From NCBI RefSeq assembly GCF_900166965.1, contig NZ_FUZI01000003.1:310001-374000 (forward strand): a DNA stretch of 64,000 nt. Direction: 5' to 3'. Position 1 is the first letter of the stretch, and every line of letters begins with the position of its first letter. This document shows positions 18,657 to 27,311 of this stretch, in pieces. Origin of the DNA: Photobacterium piscicola (GTDB taxonomy: Bacteria > Pseudomonadota > Gammaproteobacteria > Enterobacterales > Vibrionaceae). A program made the position numbers and the translations under genes. The notes under the pieces were generated by a model. It was given only the letters and a program-made list of their open reading frames with translations, did not search any database and was not told where the DNA came from.

Positions 18657-19349
18657 ATGCGCAAGAATCATACGATAACTACCGACGATATTTTAATTAA
18701 ATTATGCCACTCTCTGGCTGATGTATTATCACGAGCAACAGAAAGCCACATAAAATATTCGCCGATGGTACAAAAGATCAATAAAACAAGCTTAAAACCG
18801 GATATTGGTTGCTTTGTTTTATTTGATGGTGGCTTCACAGGGTTAGTCGTAACTAATTTCTCCGCCGCAGCAGCAATGGAACTTTATCAAAACTACATGA
18901 TTCGAATGGGCTTTCCTGACACAGATATTGCTATTCATCATACCGCTGATGATGTTGCTAATATTTTAGGTGAGTTAATGAATCAAGTTGTTGGTGATTT
19001 TACAGGTAAGATTGGCAGAGAATTAAAAATATCAATTACCCAAAACCAGCCAAAAATGCTCGCTCTGCATAAACAAATCATCCTCTCTGTTGATACTAAT
19101 CTTGATCGTCCTCAAGTACGTCGTGTTAGTTTTACAACAGAAAAGAATAATATTTTCTATCTTGAGCTCGCGATGGATAAAACTGAATTTATTCAATTAG
19201 AAGACTTTGAGATTGATGAGCAAGATCCAGATACTATTTTTGAAACGGCTTATGATGCTCAACAACAACAAAAAACCATCACTTCTGTCAACAAAAATGC
19301 AGTAAGCCCCTATGACAATCAAGATTTGCTGGATCAACTTGGGCTATAA
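18657..19349 (+). CDS. DUF3334 family protein (CheC/CheX-like motif)
   Basis: A 230-residue cytoplasmic protein that I place in the DUF3334 family known from Vibrio. The segment DDVANILGELMNQVVGDF carries E106xxN109, the same spacing as the catalytic ExxN of CheC/CheX/CheZ-class phosphatases, in a helix followed by G, as in CheX. This suggests a role in dephosphorylating a response regulator, but the family's function is not established. CAGGG precedes the ATG. It lies near the REC-CheC/GGDEF pair, on the opposite strand. The C-terminal 40 residues are acidic and Gln-rich. Confidence 0.75.
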   Translation: MRKNHTITTDDILIKLCHSLADVLSRATESHIKYSPMVQKINKTSLKPDIGCFVLFDGGFTGLVVTNFSAAAAMELYQNYMIRMGFPDTDIAIHHTADDVANILGELMNQVVGDFTGKIGRELKISITQNQPKMLALHKQIILSVDTNLDRPQVRRVSFTTEKNNIFYLELAMDKTEFIQLEDFEIDEQDPDTIFETAYDAQQQQKTITSVNKNAVSPYDNQDLLDQLGL

Positions 19350-19551
19350 AAACAGCTTTAATTTAAATAGTTAGGTAACTCTACCCCCGTATTGTTACCT
19401 CTTTAATCTTCCTTACATGATTAAAATATTTACTTTTATTGATCATAAATTTAATTCTGTGATCAATAACGTAATTCACTATCATAATACAATTTACAAA
19501 ATCCTTAATTCCATATAATTTCGACCCACTTTCGTTTGTGAGTTTATCGTC

Positions 19552-20574
19552 ATGCCTCAACACCGCATAGCCAGCTTTGAATTTGGTCGAATTATTGCCA
19601 CAATTGCCATTATTGCTTTGCATAGCCAAATATTCATGCAGGCACCTTTATTTGATGGTCAACCCTTGTTAGGCATGGGGCTCAATCAAATTAGTCGGTT
19701 TGCTGTACCGTTATTTTTTATTATGGCGGGTTATTTTATTCAACCACGTTTAACCGCCGAGCGTGTCCCTTATCTCTGGCGCTATGCGCGTCCATTACTC
19801 ATCATGTGGGTCTTATGGAGTATTATTTACCTTATTTTGCCGTTTAACTTTCACCTTGTGACCTCTGAGGGATATGTTGCTGAGCGTACCTTCTATTGGC
19901 AAAAACTGCTCACCACCCCTTTAAATACCTTGTTTGAAGGTGGATTAGTGCATCTTTGGTATATTCCAGGGCTACTCAGTGGCTTAACTACCATTACCGT
20001 TTTACTGCGTTTGAAGTTATCTCGGTTGATTATTCCCGTTGCTACTCTGTTATTTATTTTTGGCTTAATGGCTGGTAGCTATGCTCAAATAACAGAATTA
20101 AGTTCACCGATATTTACGCGTAATGGTCCATTTTTTAGCACTTTCATGATCATGCTTGGATTTGAAATTCGCCATCGTAATATCAGTATTAGTCTCAAAT
20201 ACAGCATTATTATGATGATCGTTGGATTTTGTCTATTTATCGGTGAAGCAAACTACCTTTCACTGCAAGAAAATGGTTCTTTTTTCCATGACTTTCTCTT
20301 TGGTACCCCATTATGGGCATTAGGTATTTTCTTTATTTTATTAGCCAAACCTAACTTAGGTGACTATAAAATCATTCACTCATTAAGCAAAGATGTTCTG
20401 GGTATATACCTCTGCCATTTACTTATTGTGATTTATTACCTCAATATCATCAGTATTTTGAATATTAACCCGATCATTGCCAGTGTGTTTGCAGTACCTG
20501 TAGTGTTAACTGTGTCAATCATCATTGTTCGATGCCTGCGTAAAATTCCAATGACAAGATGTCTAGTACGCTAG
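19552..20574 (+). CDS. acyltransferase 3 family membrane protein (WecH/YiaH-like)
   Basis: A polytopic inner-membrane protein of about 10 helices, 340 residues. The N-terminal FEFGRIIATIAIIALHSQIF carries the conserved Arg and His of the acyltransferase 3 family, and a second conserved block, RFAVPLFFIMAGYF, follows. Members transfer acetyl or other acyl groups to surface sugars or peptidoglycan. The small size without a C-terminal SGNH domain resembles WecH/YiaH. No polysaccharide genes lie beside it, so the acceptor is unknown. The ribosome site is weak. A 12-bp stem terminator follows. Confidence 0.8.
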   Translation: MPQHRIASFEFGRIIATIAIIALHSQIFMQAPLFDGQPLLGMGLNQISRFAVPLFFIMAGYFIQPRLTAERVPYLWRYARPLLIMWVLWSIIYLILPFNFHLVTSEGYVAERTFYWQKLLTTPLNTLFEGGLVHLWYIPGLLSGLTTITVLLRLKLSRLIIPVATLLFIFGLMAGSYAQITELSSPIFTRNGPFFSTFMIMLGFEIRHRNISISLKYSIIMMIVGFCLFIGEANYLSLQENGSFFHDFLFGTPLWALGIFFILLAKPNLGDYKIIHSLSKDVLGIYLCHLLIVIYYLNIISILNINPIIASVFAVPVVLTVSIIIVRCLRKIPMTRCLVR

Positions 20575-20595
20575 CCAATACTTAATATTCTAATT

Positions 20596-20631
20596 AAAAG
20601 TCCTTATTATCATCTAATTATAAGGACTTTT
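20596..20631 (+). terminator. terminator after acyltransferase gene
   Basis: A 12-bp stem AAAAGTCCTTAT / ATAAGGACTTTT with a 12-base loop and a following T run. Confidence 0.8.
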
Positions 20632-20846
20632 TTATCTTCATCATCACCGCACTCCTTGCCTATTCTCAACTGATAGTATTGATAAAGATCGCCATAAACA
20701 TCATTTTCAATGCAAAAAATGTTTAGGGCCACACTTAAATTCCACACGCCAACACGCTTTTAAAAGTCAGTGATTGCATAATATTGCCACATGCCGATAA
20801 CCTTATTATCAACTATCGTGCACTATAATAATAAAGGTATGAATGA

Positions 20847-22505
20847 ATGGCTAAACTACACCCTCTCTCCATCCTAATTGGCAGCCTATTTGCCGCAAAC
20901 AGTTATGCTATGACGCCTCAACCCGACCCTGATACTACAGGTGGTTATGTCATTGAACGTGCGGAAATTATTGCAGCTGAAAATGCTAAAACAATGGACC
21001 CAATGTACGATGTTTGGGCACAAGCCTTAGCAACGGCTTCAAATACCGTTGTTGAAGCTATTCTTCCAGGGCTAAGCACTAACCCTGATAATGTAAAACG
21101 GGTTGAGCGTGTTTTTCCTGAAACTGAATGGAATTACCTTACTCAAATGGCTGCCCCTGAATATACCTATACCCGCTTTTTACGTGCGATAGGAAAATTT
21201 CCTGCGTTCTGTGGCGATTATACTGATGGCCGCGATGCTGATGCTATCTGTAAGAAATCTATCGTCACTGCTTTTGCTCATTTTGCCCAGGAAACGGGCG
21301 GCCATATTAGCATTGAAAACGTCTCTGATAACCCGTTAGGACTTGAAGAATGGCAACAAGCATTAGTTCATGTACGTGAAATGGGCTGGTCTGAAGGTCA
21401 ACCGGGTTATACCACAGGCTGTGGTCAAGATGATTGGCAAAATAAACGCTGGCCTTGTGCGGAAGGACAAGGTTACTTTGGTCGTGGCGCAAAACAACTC
21501 TCATACCACTTTAACTATGGTGCTTTTTCTGAGGTGATGTTTAATGGTGATGCAACAGTACTATTGAATAATCCAGGGTTAGTTGCTGATTCTTGGTTAA
21601 ATTTAGCATCTGCTATCTGGTTCTTCTTAACGCCACAAGCCCCTAAACCTGCCATGTTACATGTGATTGACCGCACATGGGTCCCTTCCCAACGTGAAAC
21701 AGATGCAGGCATCGGTTATGGTTTTGGCACCACTATTAATGTTATTAATGGTGGTATTGAATGTGGTGAACAAAACAAAGATAAAGGTCAACCCGTTAAC
21801 CGTATTCGTTACTGGGAAGGTTTAGTTGAAAACTACCAAATTCCTGTAAAGAGTGATGAAACTAACACCTGCTGGCAACAAACACCTTATGGTAGTTTGA
21901 ATCTAAATGGTGCAACCGATGTGCTTTATACAAACTGGGATGCAAATTGGAAATACTATCCTGATCGTCCAGGTGGTGTTTCGTTTGAATGTGAGCTAGT
22001 TGGTTTCCAAACCGCTTATTCTGCTTTAGTTGCAGGCGATTATGAAAAATGTGTAACCAATTTCTATGGTTCACATGCGAACTGGCCCGCGGTGCGTGTG
22101 GTTGATAAATTAGACCCTGACACGGGTGGCGGCACCACAGATCCAACAGACCCACCGATTGATGGCGTGGCGAATTGGGACGAAAACAAAGTCTACAGTG
22201 GCGGTGAGCAAGTCACATATAAAGGCGCTATTTATGAAGCGCAATGGTGGACACAAAGTAACCAGCCTGATTTAGGCGGCCCATGGAAGTTAATCAAAGC
22301 TGCAACATCTACAGATGATGCAATAACACCACCAACAGATGATAAGCCATCAATCTCTTTACCAACAGATGTAACAACGTGGAGTACTACTGCCGTTTAT
22401 GGTGGTAATGATAAAGTCAGCTTCCAAAACAAAACTTATCAAGCAAAATGGTGGAGCCAAGGCAATACACCAACAGCAGGTGATCCGTGGACATTGCTAC
22501 CTTAA
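20847..22505 (+). CDS. secreted GH19 chitinase with two CBM5/12 domains
   Basis: Hydrolyses chitin outside the cell. A signal peptide ends at SYA (residue 21). The GH19 domain (about 85-420) has the catalytic acid E149 in TAFAHFAQETGGH and the motif GQGYFGRGAKQLSYHFNYG. A Thr/Asp/Pro linker leads to two chitin-binding CBM5/12 modules at about 441-483 and 510-552, each with the paired tryptophans (YEAQWWTQSNQP, YQAKWWSQGNTP). AAAGGT precedes the start codon. Monocistronic and closed by a terminator. With the LPMO at 3030-4409 and NagK it points to chitin as a carbon source. Confidence 0.95.
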   Translation: MAKLHPLSILIGSLFAANSYAMTPQPDPDTTGGYVIERAEIIAAENAKTMDPMYDVWAQALATASNTVVEAILPGLSTNPDNVKRVERVFPETEWNYLTQMAAPEYTYTRFLRAIGKFPAFCGDYTDGRDADAICKKSIVTAFAHFAQETGGHISIENVSDNPLGLEEWQQALVHVREMGWSEGQPGYTTGCGQDDWQNKRWPCAEGQGYFGRGAKQLSYHFNYGAFSEVMFNGDATVLLNNPGLVADSWLNLASAIWFFLTPQAPKPAMLHVIDRTWVPSQRETDAGIGYGFGTTINVINGGIECGEQNKDKGQPVNRIRYWEGLVENYQIPVKSDETNTCWQQTPYGSLNLNGATDVLYTNWDANWKYYPDRPGGVSFECELVGFQTAYSALVAGDYEKCVTNFYGSHANWPAVRVVDKLDPDTGGGTTDPTDPPIDGVANWDENKVYSGGEQVTYKGAIYEAQWWTQSNQPDLGGPWKLIKAATSTDDAITPPTDDKPSISLPTDVTTWSTTAVYGGNDKVSFQNKTYQAKWWSQGNTPTAGDPWTLLP

Positions 22506-22555
22506 CACGTGCCTTAACAATATTATTAAGTTAAGCCACTGATTATTATTGCTCA

Positions 22556-22604
22556 ATAAAAATGGCTTTGACGGGGAAATTAAACCCTATCAAGGCCATT
22601 TTTT
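22556..22604. terminator. hairpin terminator between chitinase and GTPase genes
   Basis: AAAAATGGC pairs with GCCATTTTT at the base, with further pairing TTTGA/TCAAG-type inward, and T/A runs on both sides. It lies between convergent genes. Confidence 0.65.
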
Positions 22605-22627
22605 ATCACAAACAAGGATAACAATAA

Positions 22628-24169
22628 CTACTTAGTTGCTGCATCAAATACTAGTTTACCTAAACGATATAACCGTTTTGCTTGCTCGGTATAATCAATA
22701 GTTTCACCTTGAGCGCGACGACGGTTTAACTGAGTATTGATCCCATCTTGATACACCTGCTGTAACTGTGATTGTAAGCTATCAAGATTATAAGGAATAC
22801 GATCGCTACTCACGGAAAACGGCAAAATATACTCAGCGTGCATGACCTCTCGGTTATACTTCACTGCATCACTAATAATTTGCCCTTTGTCCGTTTGTGG
22901 TGACTCAAGATCATACGGTGGCAACCATTCATCAACAGGTTTAAGTTTATCGACTTGGTTAACCAACATGATCAATTTAGGCGCTTTTCTTTGCTGATTT
23001 TGAGGTTGCTTATAAAACGAATCAAAAGCACTTTTTAGGGTAACATCTAATTGACGTGATGATTGATTAGCTTTCAATACCCAAATAACCACATCACTTT
23101 CGGTCATTTGTTTTAGTAATTTCTTCTCAATTTCAGCACTGCCATCAATGCCGGGTAAATCAATCAGATTGATTAAATCGAGCCCGTCAACTTCACATTT
23201 ATAGGTTGTGGCTTTATCTGTTGATGGTAACGCGCTTACTTCAGCCGCAATCTCACCCAATAACCCATTAATAACCGATGACTTACCCGCACTCACTTGA
23301 CCAACAACAGCTACCCGCAATGGTTCTACGGCAATGGCGGTTGCTTGCTGATCGTGGTCTTGTAGTTGACTATGTGGCACCGCTGCATCATCAAGCTTAA
23401 AACGACCACTGTATAAATCAATAGCAACTGAAGCGACTTCTTGTAATAACGTCGCTTTTAGTTTGCTTTGTACCTCAGCACTAACATCATCAAACAACTT
23501 ACCAACAACCAAACCGCGTACTTCGGCTAACCAGCCTGTTGGCGTTGCTATACGGAATAATCGATAAACATCATAAGCACTTTTTGCATACCCCATTTTA
23601 TCTTTAATCGCGTAACCTTGTTTAAGGCTCGTTAAGGTGATCTTCTCTGAAAAAGGAACATGTTGTTGTAGAAAGTGACGATAACGACGACTTACCTCTT
23701 CAACCATCATTAAAAATTCAGGCGCCGTAAAAGCCAACTTTTGCGAGCTCGATTGTTGATGATACTGCGCAGCAACATCAGCCACCAAAACATAAGCATG
23801 GGCTTGTAGGCTTTCCCATGCAGAGTCATCTGCTAGCTGCTTATCAATAACTAGTGTCATTTGTTGCCACACTTGCTGATCGTGCTCACTCCATTGTGGA
23901 TTGGCAGCGACATGTAATGGTGCAATATCATCCATAACAGCATTTGCAACCACCCGTTTACGGCGCAACCACCAATAAGGAAGAAAAGCCACTAAACAAC
24001 CACCAGCAATAATGGCAAAAAATAACAGCCATTGTCCTTGTTGAATCAGATCAACAACACCAAACCCCGCCAATACCATGATGGGCAAACACACCGCTAA
24101 CATCAGTAACGGAAACAAACCTTCAGAGAGTTGATTAATTAACTGATAACTTTTGCTCACCCGTTTCAT
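22628..24169 (-). CDS. membrane-associated GTPase (second of a coupled pair)
   Basis: A 513-residue protein with two N-terminal membrane helices (about 17-38 and 47-66) followed by a helical region and a C-terminal G domain. The G motifs are G290QVSAGKS297, D337LPG340 and N404QVD407. Its class is Era/dynamin-like GTPases of unknown role (often labelled GTPase or DUF3482-like). It overlaps the preceding GTPase gene by 4 bases (ATGA), so the two are translated together and may form a heteromeric membrane complex. The target process is unknown. Confidence 0.8.
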   Translation of the reverse strand: MKRVSKSYQLINQLSEGLFPLLMLAVCLPIMVLAGFGVVDLIQQGQWLLFFAIIAGGCLVAFLPYWWLRRKRVVANAVMDDIAPLHVAANPQWSEHDQQVWQQMTLVIDKQLADDSAWESLQAHAYVLVADVAAQYHQQSSSQKLAFTAPEFLMMVEEVSRRYRHFLQQHVPFSEKITLTSLKQGYAIKDKMGYAKSAYDVYRLFRIATPTGWLAEVRGLVVGKLFDDVSAEVQSKLKATLLQEVASVAIDLYSGRFKLDDAAVPHSQLQDHDQQATAIAVEPLRVAVVGQVSAGKSSVINGLLGEIAAEVSALPSTDKATTYKCEVDGLDLINLIDLPGIDGSAEIEKKLLKQMTESDVVIWVLKANQSSRQLDVTLKSAFDSFYKQPQNQQRKAPKLIMLVNQVDKLKPVDEWLPPYDLESPQTDKGQIISDAVKYNREVMHAEYILPFSVSSDRIPYNLDSLQSQLQQVYQDGINTQLNRRRAQGETIDYTEQAKRLYRLGKLVFDAATK

Positions 24170-25338
24170 GCATGATCCTTTTTCGGTGATGATTTACTCA
24201 ATTGTTGTCGATCAGCAACCTGCTTGACGGTCGTAAATGCTTGTTGATAAGCCAATTTAATTTGGTCTTTTGAAATCGACTCACCTTTACTGCGATGATA
24301 TAAATACATACAAGCCGCACGGCCAATCGCATAAGTCGATGAAAAACTCATCGCAGCAGCGGTTGCACTGCCCACCGTTTGACCGTACGCAGGAATAAAT
24401 TTAACTAACTGGTTAAGCCCCAATTTAGATAAATATTGCAACAAAAAACCCGATCCCAGCATGCCCACAAATTCTGCGTAATCTTTTTTATTCCAACTGA
24501 CACCATATTGATTCGCAAGACTATGCAACATCTTGCCTTGAATAGCTGGCACACTGAATAACCCAACAGCAGGAATAGCATCACTGGCTCCCGCAACTCC
24601 TGCATACCACAAAACTTCTTGACGTAATTGATAAAAATTTTGTTCTTCACGGTTAGTATGCGCTTGTTGATTTGATAATAAACTCAACATCGGAAGTGCA
24701 TCCGTTAAGGCATGATGTAATATATCAATACCAATAAACTGTGCTTCATCTGGAATGAGATCAACCACAATCGGCTGATAGATAGTTGCCGTTTCTGATT
24801 GCCATTGTGCAGGTTTAATGCCCCACACGTCCATTACCCGCTGATGATTATATTCAATCGCACGCTGGCGTTCTTGAGTATCAACAATACTGTTCACCGC
24901 AGTATGAATAACCAATAAATGTTTGATCATACCACTGCGTTTAATGTGTTTTAATGCCGCCAATAAACCTGATTGTTCAGGCTCTTCCGCTTTCATCACC
25001 ACCATTAATGCATGGCTTTTACCACTACACATTGCAATGTCTTCAGTGGGATCGTAATCCGCTTCACCTAATCCTCGTGTATCTAAAAAACACACTAATG
25101 GATTTTCTGCTGGATAGAGATAATGGTGAGCAGTACGTGTACAAGGTTGAAAACCATTACCAATCTCAACCAAACTACTACCTGTGAGCGTTTGAATAAG
25201 AGTTGATTTTCCCGCCCCAGTTTTACCCAATAACCACAATGTAGGAATATGTTTCTGCCATTCATCAAACGCAGGAGCCAAATCAGGATTAACTGAGGGA
25301 TTTATATATTGGTAAACTTTCTTAAAGAAGCGATTCAT
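24166..25338 (-). CDS. GTPase with C-terminal DUF697-like membrane region (first of a coupled pair)
   Basis: 390 residues from MNRFFKKVYQ; the reading frame is open 57 bases further but GAAGGTG lies just before this ATG. The P loop is G38KTGAGKS45 and G3 is D86TRG89. The usual NKxD G4 motif is not obvious; the matching strand reads LLVIHTAVNS. The C-terminal half contains hydrophobic, Gly/Ala-rich helices (GASDAIPAVGLFSVPAIQG) that resemble the DUF697 region of YcjF/YeeP-like GTPases. It is coupled with the GTPase downstream by a 4-base overlap. Confidence 0.8.
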   Translation of the reverse strand: MNRFFKKVYQYINPSVNPDLAPAFDEWQKHIPTLWLLGKTGAGKSTLIQTLTGSSLVEIGNGFQPCTRTAHHYLYPAENPLVCFLDTRGLGEADYDPTEDIAMCSGKSHALMVVMKAEEPEQSGLLAALKHIKRSGMIKHLLVIHTAVNSIVDTQERQRAIEYNHQRVMDVWGIKPAQWQSETATIYQPIVVDLIPDEAQFIGIDILHHALTDALPMLSLLSNQQAHTNREEQNFYQLRQEVLWYAGVAGASDAIPAVGLFSVPAIQGKMLHSLANQYGVSWNKKDYAEFVGMLGSGFLLQYLSKLGLNQLVKFIPAYGQTVGSATAAAMSFSSTYAIGRAACMYLYHRSKGESISKDQIKLAYQQAFTTVKQVADRQQLSKSSPKKDHA

Positions 25339-25433
25339 ATCACCTTCACACCACAAAATAATAAACCAGTGACATAGTAAATTTGTATATATCACTATTT
25401 AGTCAGTCTTAGCAAAATAGCACTAAATGAAAA

Positions 25434-25462
25434 AAGAGAATAACCTTAATGATTATTCTCTT
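25434..25462 (-). terminator. terminator of the ABC/lipocalin/K+ channel operon
   Basis: A 10-bp stem AAGAGAATAA / TTATTCTCTT with a 9-base loop, followed on the minus strand by six T residues. Confidence 0.75.
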
Positions 25463-25498
25463 ATTTATAATGCAATGTTCGCTATCTCTGGCTACAGA

Positions 25499-26188
25499 TT
25501 AGTCATCGAGATGATCAATAAAATATTGCTCACGACTTGAGCTGACTAAGCTTGATACTACAATCGCCATATAAAATACGCCAACAATCGCTTCAAGGTA
25601 GGCGAAGACCTTAGCAATTGGCATTATTGGCAAAATATCACCATATCCCAAGGTGGTTAAGGTAACAAAACTAAAGTAGGCAGCATCAGCAAAATTCTCA
25701 TGCCATGCTCCTTTATTGAGGCCTTGAAATGATCCCGGTAAGAAATGGATAAGAATTAAATACCCTATGGCCCACATTAAACCAAGCAATAAAAACAATG
25801 CCATTGAGCCAATGATTTTGTTGCTATTAATTGAACCGGTAAAGAGTATTTGACGCATAATTGAACGAAAAGTCCCATAAAAGAAAATAAACATCAATAA
25901 CAGCATGATAATTTCAATTTCTTCAATGCCTAATACCGTTCGAGTGATCACAGCAATCAACCATGCAACCACTAATGACGATAAAAAACGGAACCAATTT
26001 TTATCAAAGCGTAAGCTTAATAAGCAAATGCCAAAAGTGATAAACGTAAAAACTTCTAGTATATATTGCAAAAAACCGGACGTAATAACCTTATCTAAAG
26101 ATGCACTAATCAATAAAAAAACCAATGCTAAGGTTAAGTAGAAAAAATTATTTTGATTATTTATCCGTTGGGCTTTTTTACTCAACAT
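25499..26188 (-). CDS. potassium channel family protein
   Basis: An inner-membrane ion channel of 229 residues. Several hydrophobic helices occupy 16-150, then a pore loop with the K+ selectivity filter T178TLGYGD184 and a final helix (about 193-215). There is no C-terminal RCK/TrkA domain, so gating is unknown. AAGGA lies before the ATG and the gene starts 13 bases after the lipocalin gene, so it is the last gene of that operon. Why a channel is cotranscribed with an ABC-type lipid/lipoprotein system is not clear. Confidence 0.85.
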   Translation of the reverse strand: MLSKKAQRINNQNNFFYLTLALVFLLISASLDKVITSGFLQYILEVFTFITFGICLLSLRFDKNWFRFLSSLVVAWLIAVITRTVLGIEEIEIIMLLLMFIFFYGTFRSIMRQILFTGSINSNKIIGSMALFLLLGLMWAIGYLILIHFLPGSFQGLNKGAWHENFADAAYFSFVTLTTLGYGDILPIMPIAKVFAYLEAIVGVFYMAIVVSSLVSSSREQYFIDHLDD

Positions 26189-26201
26189 TTATCCATATTC
26201 C

Positions 26202-27311
26202 TTATTTATTTTCATAACCAGTGAGTTCCATAAATCCTTTACCACCTTGTGTGCCTGTGACATTAATCGGGCCTTCCCAATAAGGAAATATAAAAGGTAA
26301 CCATTGATCTTGGCGTACAACACTGGTTTGGAGTTTTAGTCCTTGTGATGGCACTTCAATTAACCAGTTAAGTGGAAATGAAATACCACTCACCTTGTAA
26401 AAATGCATCGGTTTCATTCGAATTTGATTATTATCTAGCTCTACCACTCGACCATCAGGCCACGATCGCGAGCCAATAAAATAGGGTCTTTGGCCTTCTT
26501 CACGCAATTGCGACACCATCAGAGCACTGCCATCGTCAAGGTGGATCGCAAACCAATCCCAACCTTGTTGTTTGGCACTAAGCATACTACTGCTCCATTC
26601 ACGATCAAACCAACCACGGCCACTCACTTTATATGGTTTACCGTCCAGTGTGATCGTCCCATCAAGGTCTAAGAAGGGAACACTATAATAATAAGAAGCG
26701 ATACCCAATAATGGATGTTTTTGGCTATATCCTTTATCGCCCTGTAAAATAATGGCACCTTTTTGCTTGATATTTAATCGTGCAGACATGTCATCATCTG
26801 AAAACTTCAGTCGTCCAGGAAATGGATCACTGGTCGCAGCACGCCATGACCAATTATCTAACCACGCACGAAACGGTTTAAGATCAACCCCTGCTTGACC
26901 AATGCCACCACGCGCAAACCTTTCTGTTGCCCAAGTTTTCTCTTTCGTATTTATAACAGCATGTGCCATATACATTTGTGGGGTCTTCCAACCACTCAAA
27001 TCTTCATCATTGGTCGCCATGCGAAATAACGTCCACTGCACCGCAATTTCTTTTCCTGTTTCTGTTTTAAGATTAGCGGTTAAATACCACCACTCAGCGA
27101 GATATTCAGGGTGTTCGCCATGATCTTGAGGAAACGTTATCGGCTCTCCTTTTATCACTGGCTCAAACACAAAATCTTTAGACTGCGTTAATATCTTTAC
27201 TGAATTACTTCTCGTTGGTTGTTCATCACAACCACTTAACAACATCATTCCCATTAACATTATAGATAAAGAAAACACATGCCAACGAGATTGCTGAGTT
27301 GAAACTTTCAT
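26202..27311 (-). CDS. AttH/CrtC-type lipocalin-like lipoprotein
   Basis: An exported lipoprotein: the start MKVSTQQS gives a signal peptide with lipobox LLSG-C28. The mature part (about 340 residues) is the double-lipocalin hydratase-like fold (AttH/CrtC, PF07143 type), with the conserved AEWWYLTANL and the GRGWFDREWSSSML segment. The ATG overlaps the permease stop codon as TAATG, proving coupling. In the attEFGH-type operons of other bacteria the same trio (ATPase, permease, AttH) occurs; the substrate is probably a lipid or other hydrophobic molecule, which remains inference. Confidence 0.85.
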   Translation of the reverse strand: MKVSTQQSRWHVFSLSIMLMGMMLLSGCDEQPTRSNSVKILTQSKDFVFEPVIKGEPITFPQDHGEHPEYLAEWWYLTANLKTETGKEIAVQWTLFRMATNDEDLSGWKTPQMYMAHAVINTKEKTWATERFARGGIGQAGVDLKPFRAWLDNWSWRAATSDPFPGRLKFSDDDMSARLNIKQKGAIILQGDKGYSQKHPLLGIASYYYSVPFLDLDGTITLDGKPYKVSGRGWFDREWSSSMLSAKQQGWDWFAIHLDDGSALMVSQLREEGQRPYFIGSRSWPDGRVVELDNNQIRMKPMHFYKVSGISFPLNWLIEVPSQGLKLQTSVVRQDQWLPFIFPYWEGPINVTGTQGGKGFMELTGYENK

